64,000 bases of DNA from Clostridiaceae bacterium Marseille-Q4149 (GCA_018228685.1 CP073691.1:1612001-1676000); one strand, 5' to 3'. Counted from the first letter of the stretch, positions 45,973-55,226 are shown. The notes: generated from the letters alone by a model not told the origin. Made by a program: numbers and translations.

Positions 45973-45987
45973 GATGATAGCCTCTCT

Positions 45988-46548
45988 TTATTCTGAAGTA
46001 AAGGACAGCAGCCGGGCCGTCAGCACCACGCGGCTGTCCTGAGAAAACTCGGCATACAGCGGGGCCCCGTCCCCGCCCAGCCAAACGGTGCACAGCACCT
46101 TGCCGCCGGGGGCGGTGGTGTCCAGGGCCAGGCGCAGGCAGTCAAGCCCCTCCAGGGTCTCCTGTCCCGCGTCCACCAGATACCCCTCCTCCATGGCCCG
46201 CAGCAGCCACGGCAGACAGTTGGCCGGGGCCACGTCCCGCAGGCTTCCGGCGGACAAAGCCGCCCCGTCATAGGACACCGTCAGATCCTCTCCGCTGACG
46301 GAGGCCGTCAGCCCTGCCAGGTCCTCAGGGCCTGTAACGGTGGTCCCGGCGCCGGTGGGGGTCCAGTCGCAGGACACGGTGAACGTGCGGTTCTCCGTCT
46401 CCAGATGGCAGGTGATCTCCGCCTCCATATGGGCGGCCTGCATCTCCCGGTACCGCTGGCGCAGACTCTCCGCCTGCGACGCGGCCTTTTTTCCGCAGCC
46501 GGCCAGCAGCAGCGCCGCCGCCAGCAGCCATACCAAGCATTTTTTCAC
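45988..46548 (-). CDS. Lipoprotein, YdcC/LolA-like candidate
   Basis: 186 residues. Signal peptide with lipobox LLAGC, Cys18. The mature part alternates short strands (VSCDWTPTG, DLTVSYDGAAL, LDTTAPGGKVLC), as in LolA-like beta half-barrels. Its place between nnrD and alr equals that of ydcC in Bacillus. Function unknown. Confidence 0.75.
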   Translation of the reverse strand: MKKCLVWLLAAALLLAGCGKKAASQAESLRQRYREMQAAHMEAEITCHLETENRTFTVSCDWTPTGAGTTVTGPEDLAGLTASVSGEDLTVSYDGAALSAGSLRDVAPANCLPWLLRAMEEGYLVDAGQETLEGLDCLRLALDTTAPGGKVLCTVWLGGDGAPLYAEFSQDSRVVLTARLLSFTSE

Positions 46549-46599
46549 GGTAAACCCTCCCTTTCCGGAAGGCTTTCCGCTATCCCAACATCTATCTGT

Positions 46600-46845
46600 C
46601 TGTCACGCTGCCCGCCTCGGACCGTTATGCGCCTCGCAGAGTTCGCGGCTCGCAGGCCGCGAATCAAGTCCGATCCATTTTTCGCGGCGGCGCCCCCCAA
46701 GGGGACTTCCGTTGGGCGTGTACGTCGCGAAAAATACTTTGCGCGGAGAGAGTGTGTCCAAATGAGCAAAAGGCTCATTTGGACGCGCGGGTCGGAGCGG
46801 GAACCTAATTTATCCAAAAGAGCAAAGCTCTTTTGGATAAGCCTT
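46600..46845. repeat. Hairpin array between the lipoprotein gene and nnrD
   Basis: Inverted repeats in order: TTCGCGGC/GCCGCGAA, ATTTTTCGCG/CGCGAAAAAT enclosing CCCC/GGGG, GTCCAAATGAGC/GCTCATTTGGAC and ATCCAAAAGAGC/GCTCTTTTGGAT. About 245 bp without coding potential, on the downstream side of nnrD. Same architecture as the other arrays. Confidence 0.8.
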
Positions 46846-47701
46846 ACTCCGTGACCTCCCGCAGAGCCGCCGGGATCCGGTCCAGCAGGTCCGATGGGGT
46901 CATGCCCCACAGGCCCACCTCCCGGGCGGCCAGGTCTCCGGCCCGGCCATGGAGCCACACCGCGGCGCAGCAGGCGTCCATAGGCGGCAGGCCCAGGCCC
47001 AGCAGACTCACCAGCATCCCCGCCAGCACGTCGCCGCTGCCGCCCTTGGCCATGCCGCAGTTCCCGGTGGGATTGCGCATACACCGCCCGTCCGGGGCGG
47101 CCGCGATGGTCCCCGGCCCCTTCAGCACCAGGTATACCCCGTGCTCCCGGGCGAAGTCAGCCGCTGCCCGCTCCCGGCCCGGGGAAAGATCGCCTCCGGC
47201 CCGGACAAACTCCCCCTCATGGGGGGTCAGCACGGTGATCCGGTTCCGCCGCCGGGACAATGCATCCATATGCCCGGAAAGGGCGTTTATGCCGTCTGCG
47301 TCCAGCACCAGGGGCCGGGGCAGGTCCAGCAGCCGCCGCACCAGCCCGTCGCACCCGGGGCTGCGCCCCAGGCCGCAGCCCGCCAGCACCGCATCGCAGC
47401 TCCCGGCCCGCTGTCGGATGGCCTCCTCTGCCAGGGGGGACAGCTTCCCCTCCTCAGACGGCAGGGGGAAGGGCATCGCCTCGTCGCATTTCATTGCCGC
47501 CACCGGCCACACCGGCTCCGGCACCCCCAGGTATACCAGCCCCGACCCGGTGCGCACCGCCGCCCGGCCCGCGAAAACCGCCGCGCCGGAAAAGCCCACG
47601 CTGCCGCAGACGCACAGCACCTTGCCGAAGGTGCCCTTGTGGCCCATGGGGTCCCGCCGGGGCAGAAGCCGCCGCACATAGGCCGCCGTGATCTCCTCCA
47701 T
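46844..47701 (-). CDS. nnrD: ADP-dependent NAD(P)H-hydrate dehydratase
   Basis: 285 residues, only the ribokinase-like dehydratase domain without the N-terminal epimerase. HKGTFGKVLCVCGSVGFSGAA near the N-terminus, VLTPHEGEF, and NCGMAKGGSGDVLAGM with the catalytic Asp. It repairs hydrated NADH and NADPH. Starts MEEITAAYVRRL after GGGAGGTG. Confidence 0.92.
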   Translation of the reverse strand: MEEITAAYVRRLLPRRDPMGHKGTFGKVLCVCGSVGFSGAAVFAGRAAVRTGSGLVYLGVPEPVWPVAAMKCDEAMPFPLPSEEGKLSPLAEEAIRQRAGSCDAVLAGCGLGRSPGCDGLVRRLLDLPRPLVLDADGINALSGHMDALSRRRNRITVLTPHEGEFVRAGGDLSPGRERAAADFAREHGVYLVLKGPGTIAAAPDGRCMRNPTGNCGMAKGGSGDVLAGMLVSLLGLGLPPMDACCAAVWLHGRAGDLAAREVGLWGMTPSDLLDRIPAALREVTE

Positions 47702-47791
47702 CCCGTCACCTCCCGGATTTTTCCCTTAGTATAGCACGGTTTTCCCACGGTGGCGAGATTTTTTTGTCCGCCGCGTCAACAATTCCGCCGG

Positions 47792-47820
47792 TTGACAATT
47801 CCCCGGAAAAGGGGTATATA
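47792..47820 (+). promoter_or_regulatory. Promoter of the YbjN-like gene
   Basis: TTGACA (47792-47797), 17-base spacer containing CCCC/GGGG, TATATA (47815-47820). An inverted repeat GTCAAC...GTTGAC (47776-47797) overlaps the -35 and could be an operator. Confidence 0.8.
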
Positions 47821-47859
47821 TGGAGTAACGAATCAATTGCCATCAAGGAGGTCCCTTTC

Positions 47860-48285
47860 ATGCTCGATTCCACCCGCCAGTTCATCCAGGCCATGGACGC
47901 CAAGGACATCAAGCACTCCGACATTGAGGTCACCCAATCCGGCATGGAGAAGGTCACCGTGATATACACCGGAGACAGCATTCCTTCCATCCGTATGATT
48001 TTTTTCTTCAGCAAGGATTGCGAGGACGTGGCCATCCGCGTGTTCGACATCGTGAAGCTCCCCGAAAACCGGGTGGAGGGCTTTTTCAAGGTGGTCAACG
48101 AGGCCAACCGCCGCTTCCGCTTCTTCAAGTTCGTGCTGGACACCAATGACAACACCGTTCAGGCGGAGATGGACGCCGCCTTCCGCACCCACGACGTGGG
48201 CGAGATCTGCCTGGAGCTGATGAGCCGCTGCGTGGACATCTGCGACAAGGCCTATCCCGACTTCATGAAGGCCCTGTGGGCCTGA
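47860..48285 (+). CDS. YbjN-like / type III secretion chaperone-like protein
   Basis: 141 residues from an ATG with CAAGGAGG upstream. The alternating helix-strand pattern (VTVIYTGDSIPSIRMIFFFSK, FRFFKFVLDTNDNTVQAEMD, split at residues 28-48 and 84-103) fits the YbjN fold. Soluble, cytoplasmic, function unknown. Convergent with ireB. Confidence 0.7.
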   Translation: MLDSTRQFIQAMDAKDIKHSDIEVTQSGMEKVTVIYTGDSIPSIRMIFFFSKDCEDVAIRVFDIVKLPENRVEGFFKVVNEANRRFRFFKFVLDTNDNTVQAEMDAAFRTHDVGEICLELMSRCVDICDKAYPDFMKALWA

Positions 48286-48296
48286 AAGCTCCCACT

Positions 48297-48339
48297 GTCA
48301 TAACAAAAGCCGCCCGGCCAGGGCGGCTTTTGTTATGAC
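48297..48339. terminator. Bidirectional terminator between the YbjN-like gene and ireB
   Basis: An 18-bp stem (GTCATAACAAAAGCCGCC and complement) with a 6-base loop; an A-tract and T-tract are part of the stem. Confidence 0.9.
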
Positions 48340-48341
48340 GC

Positions 48342-48587
48342 TCAGATTTCCAGATAATTCTTCACCAGCACCTGCAGCAGCTCGTCCCGATCCACCTTGC
48401 AGATCAGGGTCCGTGCGCCGTTGTGGTTGGTGATATAGGTGGGGTCCTCGGACAGGATATAGCCCACGATCTGGTTGATGGGGTCGTACCCCTTTTCCTT
48501 CAGCGCCTCATACACGGAGGTAAGGATAAAGTGGATTTGCTCGTCCTTATCCTGGGCGGCGTCAAACTTTCTGGTGAAATCATCCAT
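48342..48587 (-). CDS. ireB: IreB-family regulatory phosphoprotein (UPF0297)
   Basis: 81 residues, full length: MDDFTRKFD with a candidate phosphorylated Thr5, then [20 protein letters not shown] and [18 protein letters not shown]. IreB is a substrate of the IreK/PrkC Ser/Thr kinase and modulates cephalosporin tolerance in Enterococcus. The usual neighbours ruvX and alaS are absent here. Confidence 0.93.
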   Translation of the reverse strand: MDDFTRKFDAAQDKDEQIHFILTSVYEALKEKGYDPINQIVGYILSEDPTYITNHNGARTLICKVDRDELLQVLVKNYLEI

Positions 48588-48621
48588 GCGGGCTTTCTCC
48601 CCTTTCTATTGATTCACCATC

Positions 48622-48650
48622 AGTATACGCTATTTTTCCGGCGCTGTAAA
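48622..48650 (-). promoter_or_regulatory. Promoter of ireB
   Basis: Minus strand TTTACA (48645-48650), 17-base spacer, TATACT (48622-48627). Confidence 0.8.
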
Positions 48651-48666
48651 GAGGAAAAAACGGATT

Positions 48667-51114
48667 TTACCGGGTGCGCAGCTCCGCGCCCAGGCGCTTG
48701 GTGAGCTTCTTGATGACGCCGGAGGCGCACTCCTCGATCTCCGTGGAGGTCAGGGTCTTTTCCAGGGAGCCGATGGTCAGCCGGATGGTGACGGACTTCT
48801 TCCCGGCAGGCACCTGCTTGCCGTGGTACTCGTCCACAAAATCCGCCCCATGGAGCAGGCCGCCCTCCCGGATGCCCTGGGCGATGACGTCGTACATCTG
48901 GCTCCACTTCACCTGGCTGTCGAACAGCAGGGAGATGTCGTAGTCGGTCATGGGATACTCCGGCAGGTGGGTGAACCGGTTGGTGCGGGAGCGGAAGGGC
49001 CTCAAGGCGTCCACGTCCAGCTCAAACAGCATCACCGCCAGATTCTTGATGCCGCAGGCCATGGCGGGCTTCCGGGCAAGCAATGCCAGGTTGCCCACCT
49101 GCTCCTCGCCAAGGAAGATGTTCAGCCACACCACCTGGTCGGCCCACACCGGGCGCTTCTCCTGGCGGAAGGTGAAGCTCTCCATGTGGGTGTAGCGGGG
49201 CATCTGCTCCACCGCGCCCTTGGCCCGGCGGAACAGGGCCGTCACGTCCTTGGCCGGGGCCACGAAGGCGCCGGCGATGTTCTTGCGCTGGGAGGGCAGC
49301 AGCTCCCGGGGGTCATAGGGGGCGGAATAGTCCGCGTCGCGGAACACCTGGGCCGTTTCAAACAGGGAGAACTCCGTGAAATAGCGCTCGTTCTTCACCA
49401 CGGCCTTGCACAGATTGGGCAGCAGGGAGGAGCGGATCAGCCGCTCGGAGGGAGACGGCGGGGTGGACAGGGCCAGGATCCCGGCGGTGTCCTGCAAAAT
49501 GGCGTTTACATAGGACTCGTCCATCCAGGGATAGGTGAAGATCTCCTGCATGCCGCAGCGGATGGCCAGATACTCCTTGATCCGGCGCTCCAGGTCCTTG
49601 TCCAGCTGGTTGATGGCCCCGTCGAAGGAGGTGGTGATGGGGGCGGCCTGGAAGTTCTCGTAGCCCACCATCCGGGCCACCTCCTCCATGATGTCGGCCT
49701 TGATGGCCACATCGCCGGTGGAGCGCCAGGTGGGCACGGTGACGTGCATATTGTCGCCGTCGAAGTCCAGCCGGAAGCCCAGCAGGCCCAGCTTATGGGC
49801 GATTTCGTCGTTGGTCAGGTGCTTGCCCAGGCGGCGGTCCAGCCACCGCAGGGACACGTCGATCTCCGCCGGTTGGAGCTTCGCGGGATACTGGTCGCAG
49901 AAGCTGGTGACATGCACGTCGGGATACAGCTCCCGGAACAGGCTCATGGCCAGGGACAGGGCCTGGTCGCAGCGCTCGGGGTCGATGGCCTTTTCATACC
50001 GGGAGGAGGCCTCGGTGCGGTTGTCGTACCGCAGGGCCGTGCGGCGGACGCCGGCAGCCTGGAAGTTGGCGATCTCCAGAATCACCTTGTTGGTGGTGGG
50101 CAGGACGGAGTCCTTGGCGCCGCCCATGACGCCTGCAAGGCCCACCACTCCCGCCTCGTCGGCGATGACCAGGTCGTCGGCGGACAGGGCCAGCTCCTTG
50201 CCGTTGAGCAGCTCCAGCTTTTCGCCGTTTTGGGCCCGGCGGACGATGATATGCCCGGCGATGTTGTCGGAATCAAAGGCGTGGGTGGGCTGGCCGGTGG
50301 CCAGCATCACATAGTTGGTGATATCCACCAGGGCGTTGATGGGCCGCATGCCCACCCGCCAGATGCGGCTCTGCATCCGGAAGGGGGCGGGCTTCACGGA
50401 CAGACCCTCTACCGCCGCGCCAATGTAGCGGGGGCAGCGCTCCGTGTCCCCCACGGTGACGGTGAGGCCGTCGGACCCGGCATCGCAGGTGAAGGGGGGC
50501 AGGGGCTTGAGAGGCAGGTCATACAGAGCCGCCAGCTCCCGGGCGATGCCGTAATGGCCCCACAGGTCGGGCCGGTTGGTCATGGACTTGTTGTCGATCT
50601 CCAGGATGATGTCGTGCAGGTCCAGGGCGTCGGCAATGGGGGTCCCCGCCGCAGCGTCGAAATCGCTCAGGTCCAGAATGTGGGCCTCCTCGGTGGTGGG
50701 GAACAGGTCCCCCAGGCCGATCTCCACCGCGCCGCAGATCATGCCGTAGCTTTTGACGCCCCGGAGCTTGGCCTCCTTGATCTCCACCGGCTCGCCCTCG
50801 CCGTGCCAGCGGCACATGGCCCCCGGGGCGGCCACGGCCACCTTCATGCCCGGGCGGACGTTGGTGCCGCCGCAGACGATATCCCGGATGTCACCGCCGC
50901 CGATGTCCGTGCGGCAGATCTGCAGCTTGTCGGCGTTGGGATGGGGGCACACCTCCGTGATCTGCCCCACCAGCATATGGTCAAACTGCCGGGCCAGGTC
51001 CGTGGCCCCCTCCACCTCCACAGTGGACATGGTCAGGTCATAGGCCAGCCGGGTCAGGTCCATATCCCGGGGCAGGTCTACGTAATCTTTGATCCAATTC
51101 AGCGATACTTTCAT
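48667..51114 (-). CDS. pheT: Phenylalanine-tRNA ligase beta subunit
   Basis: 815 residues: N-terminal EMAP-like tRNA-binding domain (about 40-150), B3/B4 editing domain (about 210-380), B5 domain, catalytic-like core and C-terminal anticodon-binding FDX-ACB domain. Starts MKVSLNWIKDYVDLPRDMDL, standard. It follows pheS by 15 bp. Confidence 0.97.
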   Translation of the reverse strand: MKVSLNWIKDYVDLPRDMDLTRLAYDLTMSTVEVEGATDLARQFDHMLVGQITEVCPHPNADKLQICRTDIGGGDIRDIVCGGTNVRPGMKVAVAAPGAMCRWHGEGEPVEIKEAKLRGVKSYGMICGAVEIGLGDLFPTTEEAHILDLSDFDAAAGTPIADALDLHDIILEIDNKSMTNRPDLWGHYGIARELAALYDLPLKPLPPFTCDAGSDGLTVTVGDTERCPRYIGAAVEGLSVKPAPFRMQSRIWRVGMRPINALVDITNYVMLATGQPTHAFDSDNIAGHIIVRRAQNGEKLELLNGKELALSADDLVIADEAGVVGLAGVMGGAKDSVLPTTNKVILEIANFQAAGVRRTALRYDNRTEASSRYEKAIDPERCDQALSLAMSLFRELYPDVHVTSFCDQYPAKLQPAEIDVSLRWLDRRLGKHLTNDEIAHKLGLLGFRLDFDGDNMHVTVPTWRSTGDVAIKADIMEEVARMVGYENFQAAPITTSFDGAINQLDKDLERRIKEYLAIRCGMQEIFTYPWMDESYVNAILQDTAGILALSTPPSPSERLIRSSLLPNLCKAVVKNERYFTEFSLFETAQVFRDADYSAPYDPRELLPSQRKNIAGAFVAPAKDVTALFRRAKGAVEQMPRYTHMESFTFRQEKRPVWADQVVWLNIFLGEEQVGNLALLARKPAMACGIKNLAVMLFELDVDALRPFRSRTNRFTHLPEYPMTDYDISLLFDSQVKWSQMYDVIAQGIREGGLLHGADFVDEYHGKQVPAGKKSVTIRLTIGSLEKTLTSTEIEECASGVIKKLTKRLGAELRTR

Positions 51115-51129
51115 GTGTTTCCCCTCCTT

Positions 51130-52167
51130 TTAACGGAACTGTTCCAAAAAGCGCAGGTCGGCACTGTGGAACATACGCACGTCATCCACGCCGTAGCGCA
51201 TCATCACCAGGCGGTCCAGGCCGATGTTCACATAGAACCCGGTGTATTCATCCGGGTCCAGGCCCGCCGAGCGCAGGACGTTGGGATGGGGGGTGCCGCC
51301 GGGCATGATCTCGATCCAGCCAACGTGCTTGCACACGCTGCAGCCCTTGCCGCCGCACACCAGGCAGCCCATGTCGATCTCGAACCCCGGCTCCACAAAG
51401 GGGAAGAAGCCCGCCCGCATCCGCACCGGGACGTCCCGGCCGAACACCTTGGACAGGATGCTCTTGATCATCACCTTGCCGGAGGCGAACGTGAAGTCCT
51501 TGTCCACGATCAGGGCCTCATACTGGAAGAAGGCGCGCTCGTGGCGGGCGTCGGTGGTCTCGTTGCGGTACACCCGGCCGGGGTACACGAAGCGGTAAGG
51601 GGGCTTGTGGGTCTGCATATAGCGGACGGAGCCGCCGGTCAGGTGGGGCCGCAGGCACAGCTTGTCCCAGCACTGGCCCTTGTCGTGGCCCTCCAGCCAA
51701 TAGGTGTCCATGCTCTCCCGGGCAGGGTGGTTGGGGGGGAAGTTCAGGTTGTCGAAGCCATACAGCTCGCTGGTGATGTCGGACTCCTCGAAGATCTCAA
51801 AGCCCATGGACCGGAACGCGTCGTTCAGGTCATAGCACATCTGGGTAATGGGGTGCAGGCCGCCGGACAGGGGGGCGGTGCCGGGGACGGTGATGTCGAA
51901 GTCCGGGTCCACCTCGGAGGCCTTCAGCTTCAGCTCCTCCCGCTTGGCCTCCAGCAGCTCCGTCAGCTGGGTCTTGGCCTGGTTCACGGCCTTGCCCATC
52001 TCCGGCCGCAGGCTCACGTCCAGCCGGGGCAGCTCCTTCAGCAGCCCCGTCAGGGCGCCCTGCTTGCCCAGCAGCAGGCCCTTGACCTCCTGCAGCTCGC
52101 TTTCGCTGCGGGCGGCATCGATGCGGTCCTTGCCCTCCTGCAGCAGTTGTGTCAGTTTTTCTTTCAT
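51130..52167 (-). CDS. pheS: Phenylalanine-tRNA ligase alpha subunit
   Basis: 345 residues. An N-terminal coiled-coil (1-90) is followed by the class II catalytic core: motif 2 VYRNETTDARHERAFFQYE, CGGKGCSVCKHVGWIEI, and motif 3 GLDRLVMMRYGVDDVR. AAGGAGG precedes the ATG. The T-box expected just before it is separated by an extra gene. Confidence 0.97.
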   Translation of the reverse strand: MKEKLTQLLQEGKDRIDAARSESELQEVKGLLLGKQGALTGLLKELPRLDVSLRPEMGKAVNQAKTQLTELLEAKREELKLKASEVDPDFDITVPGTAPLSGGLHPITQMCYDLNDAFRSMGFEIFEESDITSELYGFDNLNFPPNHPARESMDTYWLEGHDKGQCWDKLCLRPHLTGGSVRYMQTHKPPYRFVYPGRVYRNETTDARHERAFFQYEALIVDKDFTFASGKVMIKSILSKVFGRDVPVRMRAGFFPFVEPGFEIDMGCLVCGGKGCSVCKHVGWIEIMPGGTPHPNVLRSAGLDPDEYTGFYVNIGLDRLVMMRYGVDDVRMFHSADLRFLEQFR

Positions 52168-52331
52168 CGGTAATGATTCCTCCTTGTATTATGGGGTGGA
52201 AGTTTTTAGAGTTTCCCTGCAAAGACTGTGCTGTAGGGGATGCTGCGGGCCGGTTCTCGAAAAGCTCCGGCCACAGCCCTTTGCGGATTTGTATCGGTAA
52301 TAGCACAGGGTTGTAATGCGGAGTGGTCTGC

Positions 52332-53129
52332 CTAGAAAAGCTTCCGCATAAATCTGCAAATGCGCTGCCATAGGGAGGGATGGGAGCATTCGGATGCGCC
52401 GCCGTCCGGTGCGGCCTTGATTGCGTGCGGCTCGCTGTCTGCCTGACACGGCTGGCTTTCTCCGCCGGATGCGCTGCCAGCCGGTGTGGCCGCGGGTAAG
52501 CGCATCTTGTAGCCTGTCCGACATATCTGATCTGCTCTGCTCGTTCTCAGAGCAAGTGGATACCGATTCTCCGGCAATTTCCTGCCGAGACGCCAACTTA
52601 GGGACAGACCAAAGGCAAAATGCGCCGAGCCATCCGGCGTAGAGCAATAAACAGTTCTTTGGCCTTCCCCGTTGCCGTCGAGATCATATTCTTCCGACCA
52701 AGTCTCGATGATCTCTTCCGTAATTTTTTCTTTTTTCAGTACCTTGGTTGCGCTGAGATATAGTCCGCCTGTTTTTATGATGCAGGATGACAGCTCCTCC
52801 GGGCAGTAACCAGTATTAAAAATATATACTTCGTACTGCCAATTGGCATCATGGCTATTTCCGTCTGATTCTCTGAGAAGGCCGTCAATGCGATATCTGC
52901 TTGCCAAGTAAGTCAATACTGCCTCTCGGTAATACTCTACATCAATGGTATCTCCCGACACGTTCCGTATCACCACATAATGCGTTCTGTCAACGGTATA
53001 CTCCGTTACTGGACTAATAGGCTGCGGGACTTCTACACCCAATAGCCGATAGGCTTCGTCGGTAGCATATACCACAAAATCTTTCTCATATTCTTCAATG
53101 ATGAATTCCTTTAACAAGTTTTTGTCCAT
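52332..53129 (-). CDS. Unknown protein between the T-box and pheS
   Basis: 265 residues starting MDKNLLKEFIIEEYEKDFVV after AAGGAGG. Not recognised. Residues 1-160 look like a folded alpha/beta domain (YAVLTYLASRYRIDGLL-like helix, VYIFNTGYCPEELSSCIIK); the last 100 are Ser/Ala/Pro-rich and end in a basic segment, RICRFMRKLF. The N-terminal half is clearly more AT-rich than its neighbours, suggesting recent acquisition. It would be under T-box control with pheST. Confidence 0.65.
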   Translation of the reverse strand: MDKNLLKEFIIEEYEKDFVVYATDEAYRLLGVEVPQPISPVTEYTVDRTHYVVIRNVSGDTIDVEYYREAVLTYLASRYRIDGLLRESDGNSHDANWQYEVYIFNTGYCPEELSSCIIKTGGLYLSATKVLKKEKITEEIIETWSEEYDLDGNGEGQRTVYCSTPDGSAHFAFGLSLSWRLGRKLPENRYPLALRTSRADQICRTGYKMRLPAATPAGSASGGESQPCQADSEPHAIKAAPDGGASECSHPSLWQRICRFMRKLF

Positions 53130-53173
53130 GAGCTTCCTCCTTATTAACTATTAAAAGTGGGATTCGTTCGGGG

Positions 53174-53405
53174 AAAAAATAAATGCCTTTCATCCCAAAA
53201 CTAAGGGACGAAAGGCATACGGCTTCCGTGGTACCACCCAGCTTCGCGGCAAAACCCGCGCACTCGTTTTCCCGATAACGGGGGATGACCCGTCCGCGCA
53301 TTTCCTCGCGGCAGCTCCCGGGCGAACACCGCAGCGCCTGACGGACCGGCTTGCAGTCGGTGACCGGTCCTCTCTTGGAAAGGCGATGATTGCGGAACTT
53401 CCCGT
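53174..53405 (-). ncRNA. T-box leader of the pheST operon
   Basis: Minus strand: a stem I region with AGAGAG bulge motif (near 53370), the T-box sequence TGGGTGGTACCACGG (53226-53240), and a terminator ATGCCTTTCGTCCC/GGGATGAAAGGCAT with a T-run (53174-53218). A TTC triplet in the apical part of stem I fits a phenylalanine specifier, though I could not prove its position. Uncharged tRNA-Phe should favour read-through. Confidence 0.92.
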
Positions 53406-53428
53406 TCAAAGCTTTTTAAGCACCCCCA

Positions 53429-53457
53429 TTTATACCATATTCCGCCGGAACTTGCAA
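53429..53457 (-). promoter_or_regulatory. Promoter of the T-box-pheST transcript
   Basis: Minus strand TTGCAA (53452-53457), 17-base spacer, TATAAA (53429-53434). Confidence 0.8.
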
Positions 53458-53503
53458 GGGAAAATTGCAAAATACCCAAAATTGCTCCGGCCCCGGCATG
53501 GAA

Positions 53504-53534
53504 AAAAGAGGCTGGCGCTGGCCAGCCTCTTTTG
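53504..53534 (-). terminator. Terminator after the foldase gene
   Basis: GAGGCTGGC/GCCAGCCTC stem with an A-tract and TTTT tract, 25 bp beyond the stop codon. Confidence 0.85.
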
Positions 53535-53559
53535 GTTATACCGTTATGGGAGACGGGGC

Positions 53560-55137
53560 TCAGCCCACGTACTTCATGCCGGAGTTCTCGGTGGCGGTGA
53601 TGTCCTTGACCAGGTTGGCGGACCACTCAGAGTACGCCTTGTTCGTCATGGCATTGCGGACCTGGACCATCCAATAGGGATCGTCGGTGCCCACGAAGTA
53701 CATGACGTGGTAGCCGATGTAGCTGCCGCCGGTGGCATCGTTGGCCACGATGCCGGTATCGCCGGCCTTGCGGCTCTCGTCGAAGCACCAGTCGTTGAAC
53801 TCGCTGACCATCTGACCCTTATAGACCTGCTTATACAGGCCGCCGTTGGTGTTGGAGCCGGTGTCGTCAGACAGCTGGTTGGCCAGCGCGGCAAAGCTGT
53901 CCTCGGTGGCGTCGCCGTCCTTCCAGGCCTGGAGGGCGTTCTCGGCCTCCTGCTTCTTGCCGGCCTTCAGCTCCTCCAGCTTGGCCTGGTAATCCTCGGC
54001 CTTGCTGTCCAGACCGGTGGTGTCCACCTTGAACAGAATGTGGCGCACGTCCACGGTGTTGTAATCGTTGCGGGTCCGGCTGTGGAACACCAGCAGATAG
54101 ATGGAGGTGCCGTTTTCCACGATCTCGGTATCGCCCTCCTGGCGGCTCTCGTCAAACACCCACTTGGTGGCGGCATTGCCGCTGTAGGTGCCGGCTTCGG
54201 GGTGGGAATAGGTGCCGATGGGCTCATAGTCCTTGGCCGCCTTGGCCAGGAGCTCGCCGCCCTTGACCTGCTCCAGGGCCGCGTTGGCGGCGTCCTTGGC
54301 CTTCTGCAGGGCAGCGGCGCTCTCCTCCTCGGTGGGCTGGACGGTGTTGCCGTCGGCGTCCTTGGTGGAGGCGGCTGCGCCGTTGAAGGTGATCATCTCA
54401 TAGTTGGCCACGTCGAAGGAGTTCTTGTTCTCCTCATAGTACTTCTGGATCTCCTCGTCGGTGTACTGCAGGCTGTCGATGTAGTCCTGCTGATAGTGGG
54501 AGGCGATGATGGTATCCTTCAGGATGCCCTGGAAGATCTTCTTGGTCATGTTGCTGCCGTAGAGCTGCTTGAGGTACTCGCCTTCGCTCTTACCGGCGGA
54601 CTTGGCATAGGAGGCCAGGGTGTCCATGGTGGAGTCCAGCTCCTTCTGCATGTCGTCGTTCCAGGTGATGCCCTTCTCGGCGGCGCCCTTCTTGAGCATG
54701 GTGATCTGGATCAGGCTCTTCTTGGCGGCGTCCTTGAAATAGGCGTCCCAGGTCATGTCCTCGGACACGCCCAGCAGGGTCTTGGCCATGTCGCTGAGGC
54801 TCTGCTGGGTCAGGGGGGTGGAGGTGCTCAGGCCGTAATAGGAGGCGTACTGGTTCTGGGCAATGGAGTTATAGGCCACATGATAGAAATAGCTGACCTC
54901 GGCGGCGGAATAGGTCTCGCCCTCCACGGTGACGGCGGCGGAGCCCCGCTGGATCACGTTGGAGTTCCACACCAGCAGCGCAGCGGCCACCAGCACGAAC
55001 ACGATGGCGATGCCGCCATAGAGCCAGTTGCTCCGGCGCTGCTTGGCCCGCTCCTGCGCCTCACGGGCGGCCTTGGGGTCCACTGCGCCGCTGGCGTTGA
55101 ATTCCTGGCGGGCTTTCTTTTCTCTGGATGCACTCAT
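53560..55137 (-). CDS. Membrane-anchored parvulin-type peptidyl-prolyl isomerase
   Basis: 525 residues. A charged cytoplasmic N-terminus, one membrane helix (YGGIAIVFVLVAAALLVW, about 41-58), a SurA-like helical chaperone part, then a PPIC region around VDVRHILFKVDTTGL and a C-terminal repeat (WCFDESRKAGDTGIV and YHVMYFVG). It probably folds exported proteins like PrsA, but is anchored by a helix and not a lipid. Isomerase activity is inferred. Confidence 0.82.
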   Translation of the reverse strand: MSASREKKARQEFNASGAVDPKAAREAQERAKQRRSNWLYGGIAIVFVLVAAALLVWNSNVIQRGSAAVTVEGETYSAAEVSYFYHVAYNSIAQNQYASYYGLSTSTPLTQQSLSDMAKTLLGVSEDMTWDAYFKDAAKKSLIQITMLKKGAAEKGITWNDDMQKELDSTMDTLASYAKSAGKSEGEYLKQLYGSNMTKKIFQGILKDTIIASHYQQDYIDSLQYTDEEIQKYYEENKNSFDVANYEMITFNGAAASTKDADGNTVQPTEEESAAALQKAKDAANAALEQVKGGELLAKAAKDYEPIGTYSHPEAGTYSGNAATKWVFDESRQEGDTEIVENGTSIYLLVFHSRTRNDYNTVDVRHILFKVDTTGLDSKAEDYQAKLEELKAGKKQEAENALQAWKDGDATEDSFAALANQLSDDTGSNTNGGLYKQVYKGQMVSEFNDWCFDESRKAGDTGIVANDATGGSYIGYHVMYFVGTDDPYWMVQVRNAMTNKAYSEWSANLVKDITATENSGMKYVG

Positions 55138-55197
55138 AGTTGTTTCAGTCCTCTCGAAAATAGGTACGCGGTACCCTTTGTAATGTGCTATTGGTTG

Positions 55198-55226
55198 ATT
55201 ATACAGGAAAACCCGGCGCTTCGCAA
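55198..55226 (-). promoter_or_regulatory. Promoter of the foldase gene
   Basis: Minus strand TTGCGA (55221-55226), 17-base spacer, TATAAT (55198-55203). Confidence 0.82.

Noticed and set aside
48823..52173. An 1116-codon open frame on the plus strand
   Set aside because: It is antisense to pheT and pheS, composed of Gly/His/Ala/Val/Gln-rich sequence caused by third-position GC bias. The same holds for long plus-strand frames at 2-2182, 36308-37465 and 39003-41003 and for minus-strand frames at 26111-28522 and 33658-36144.
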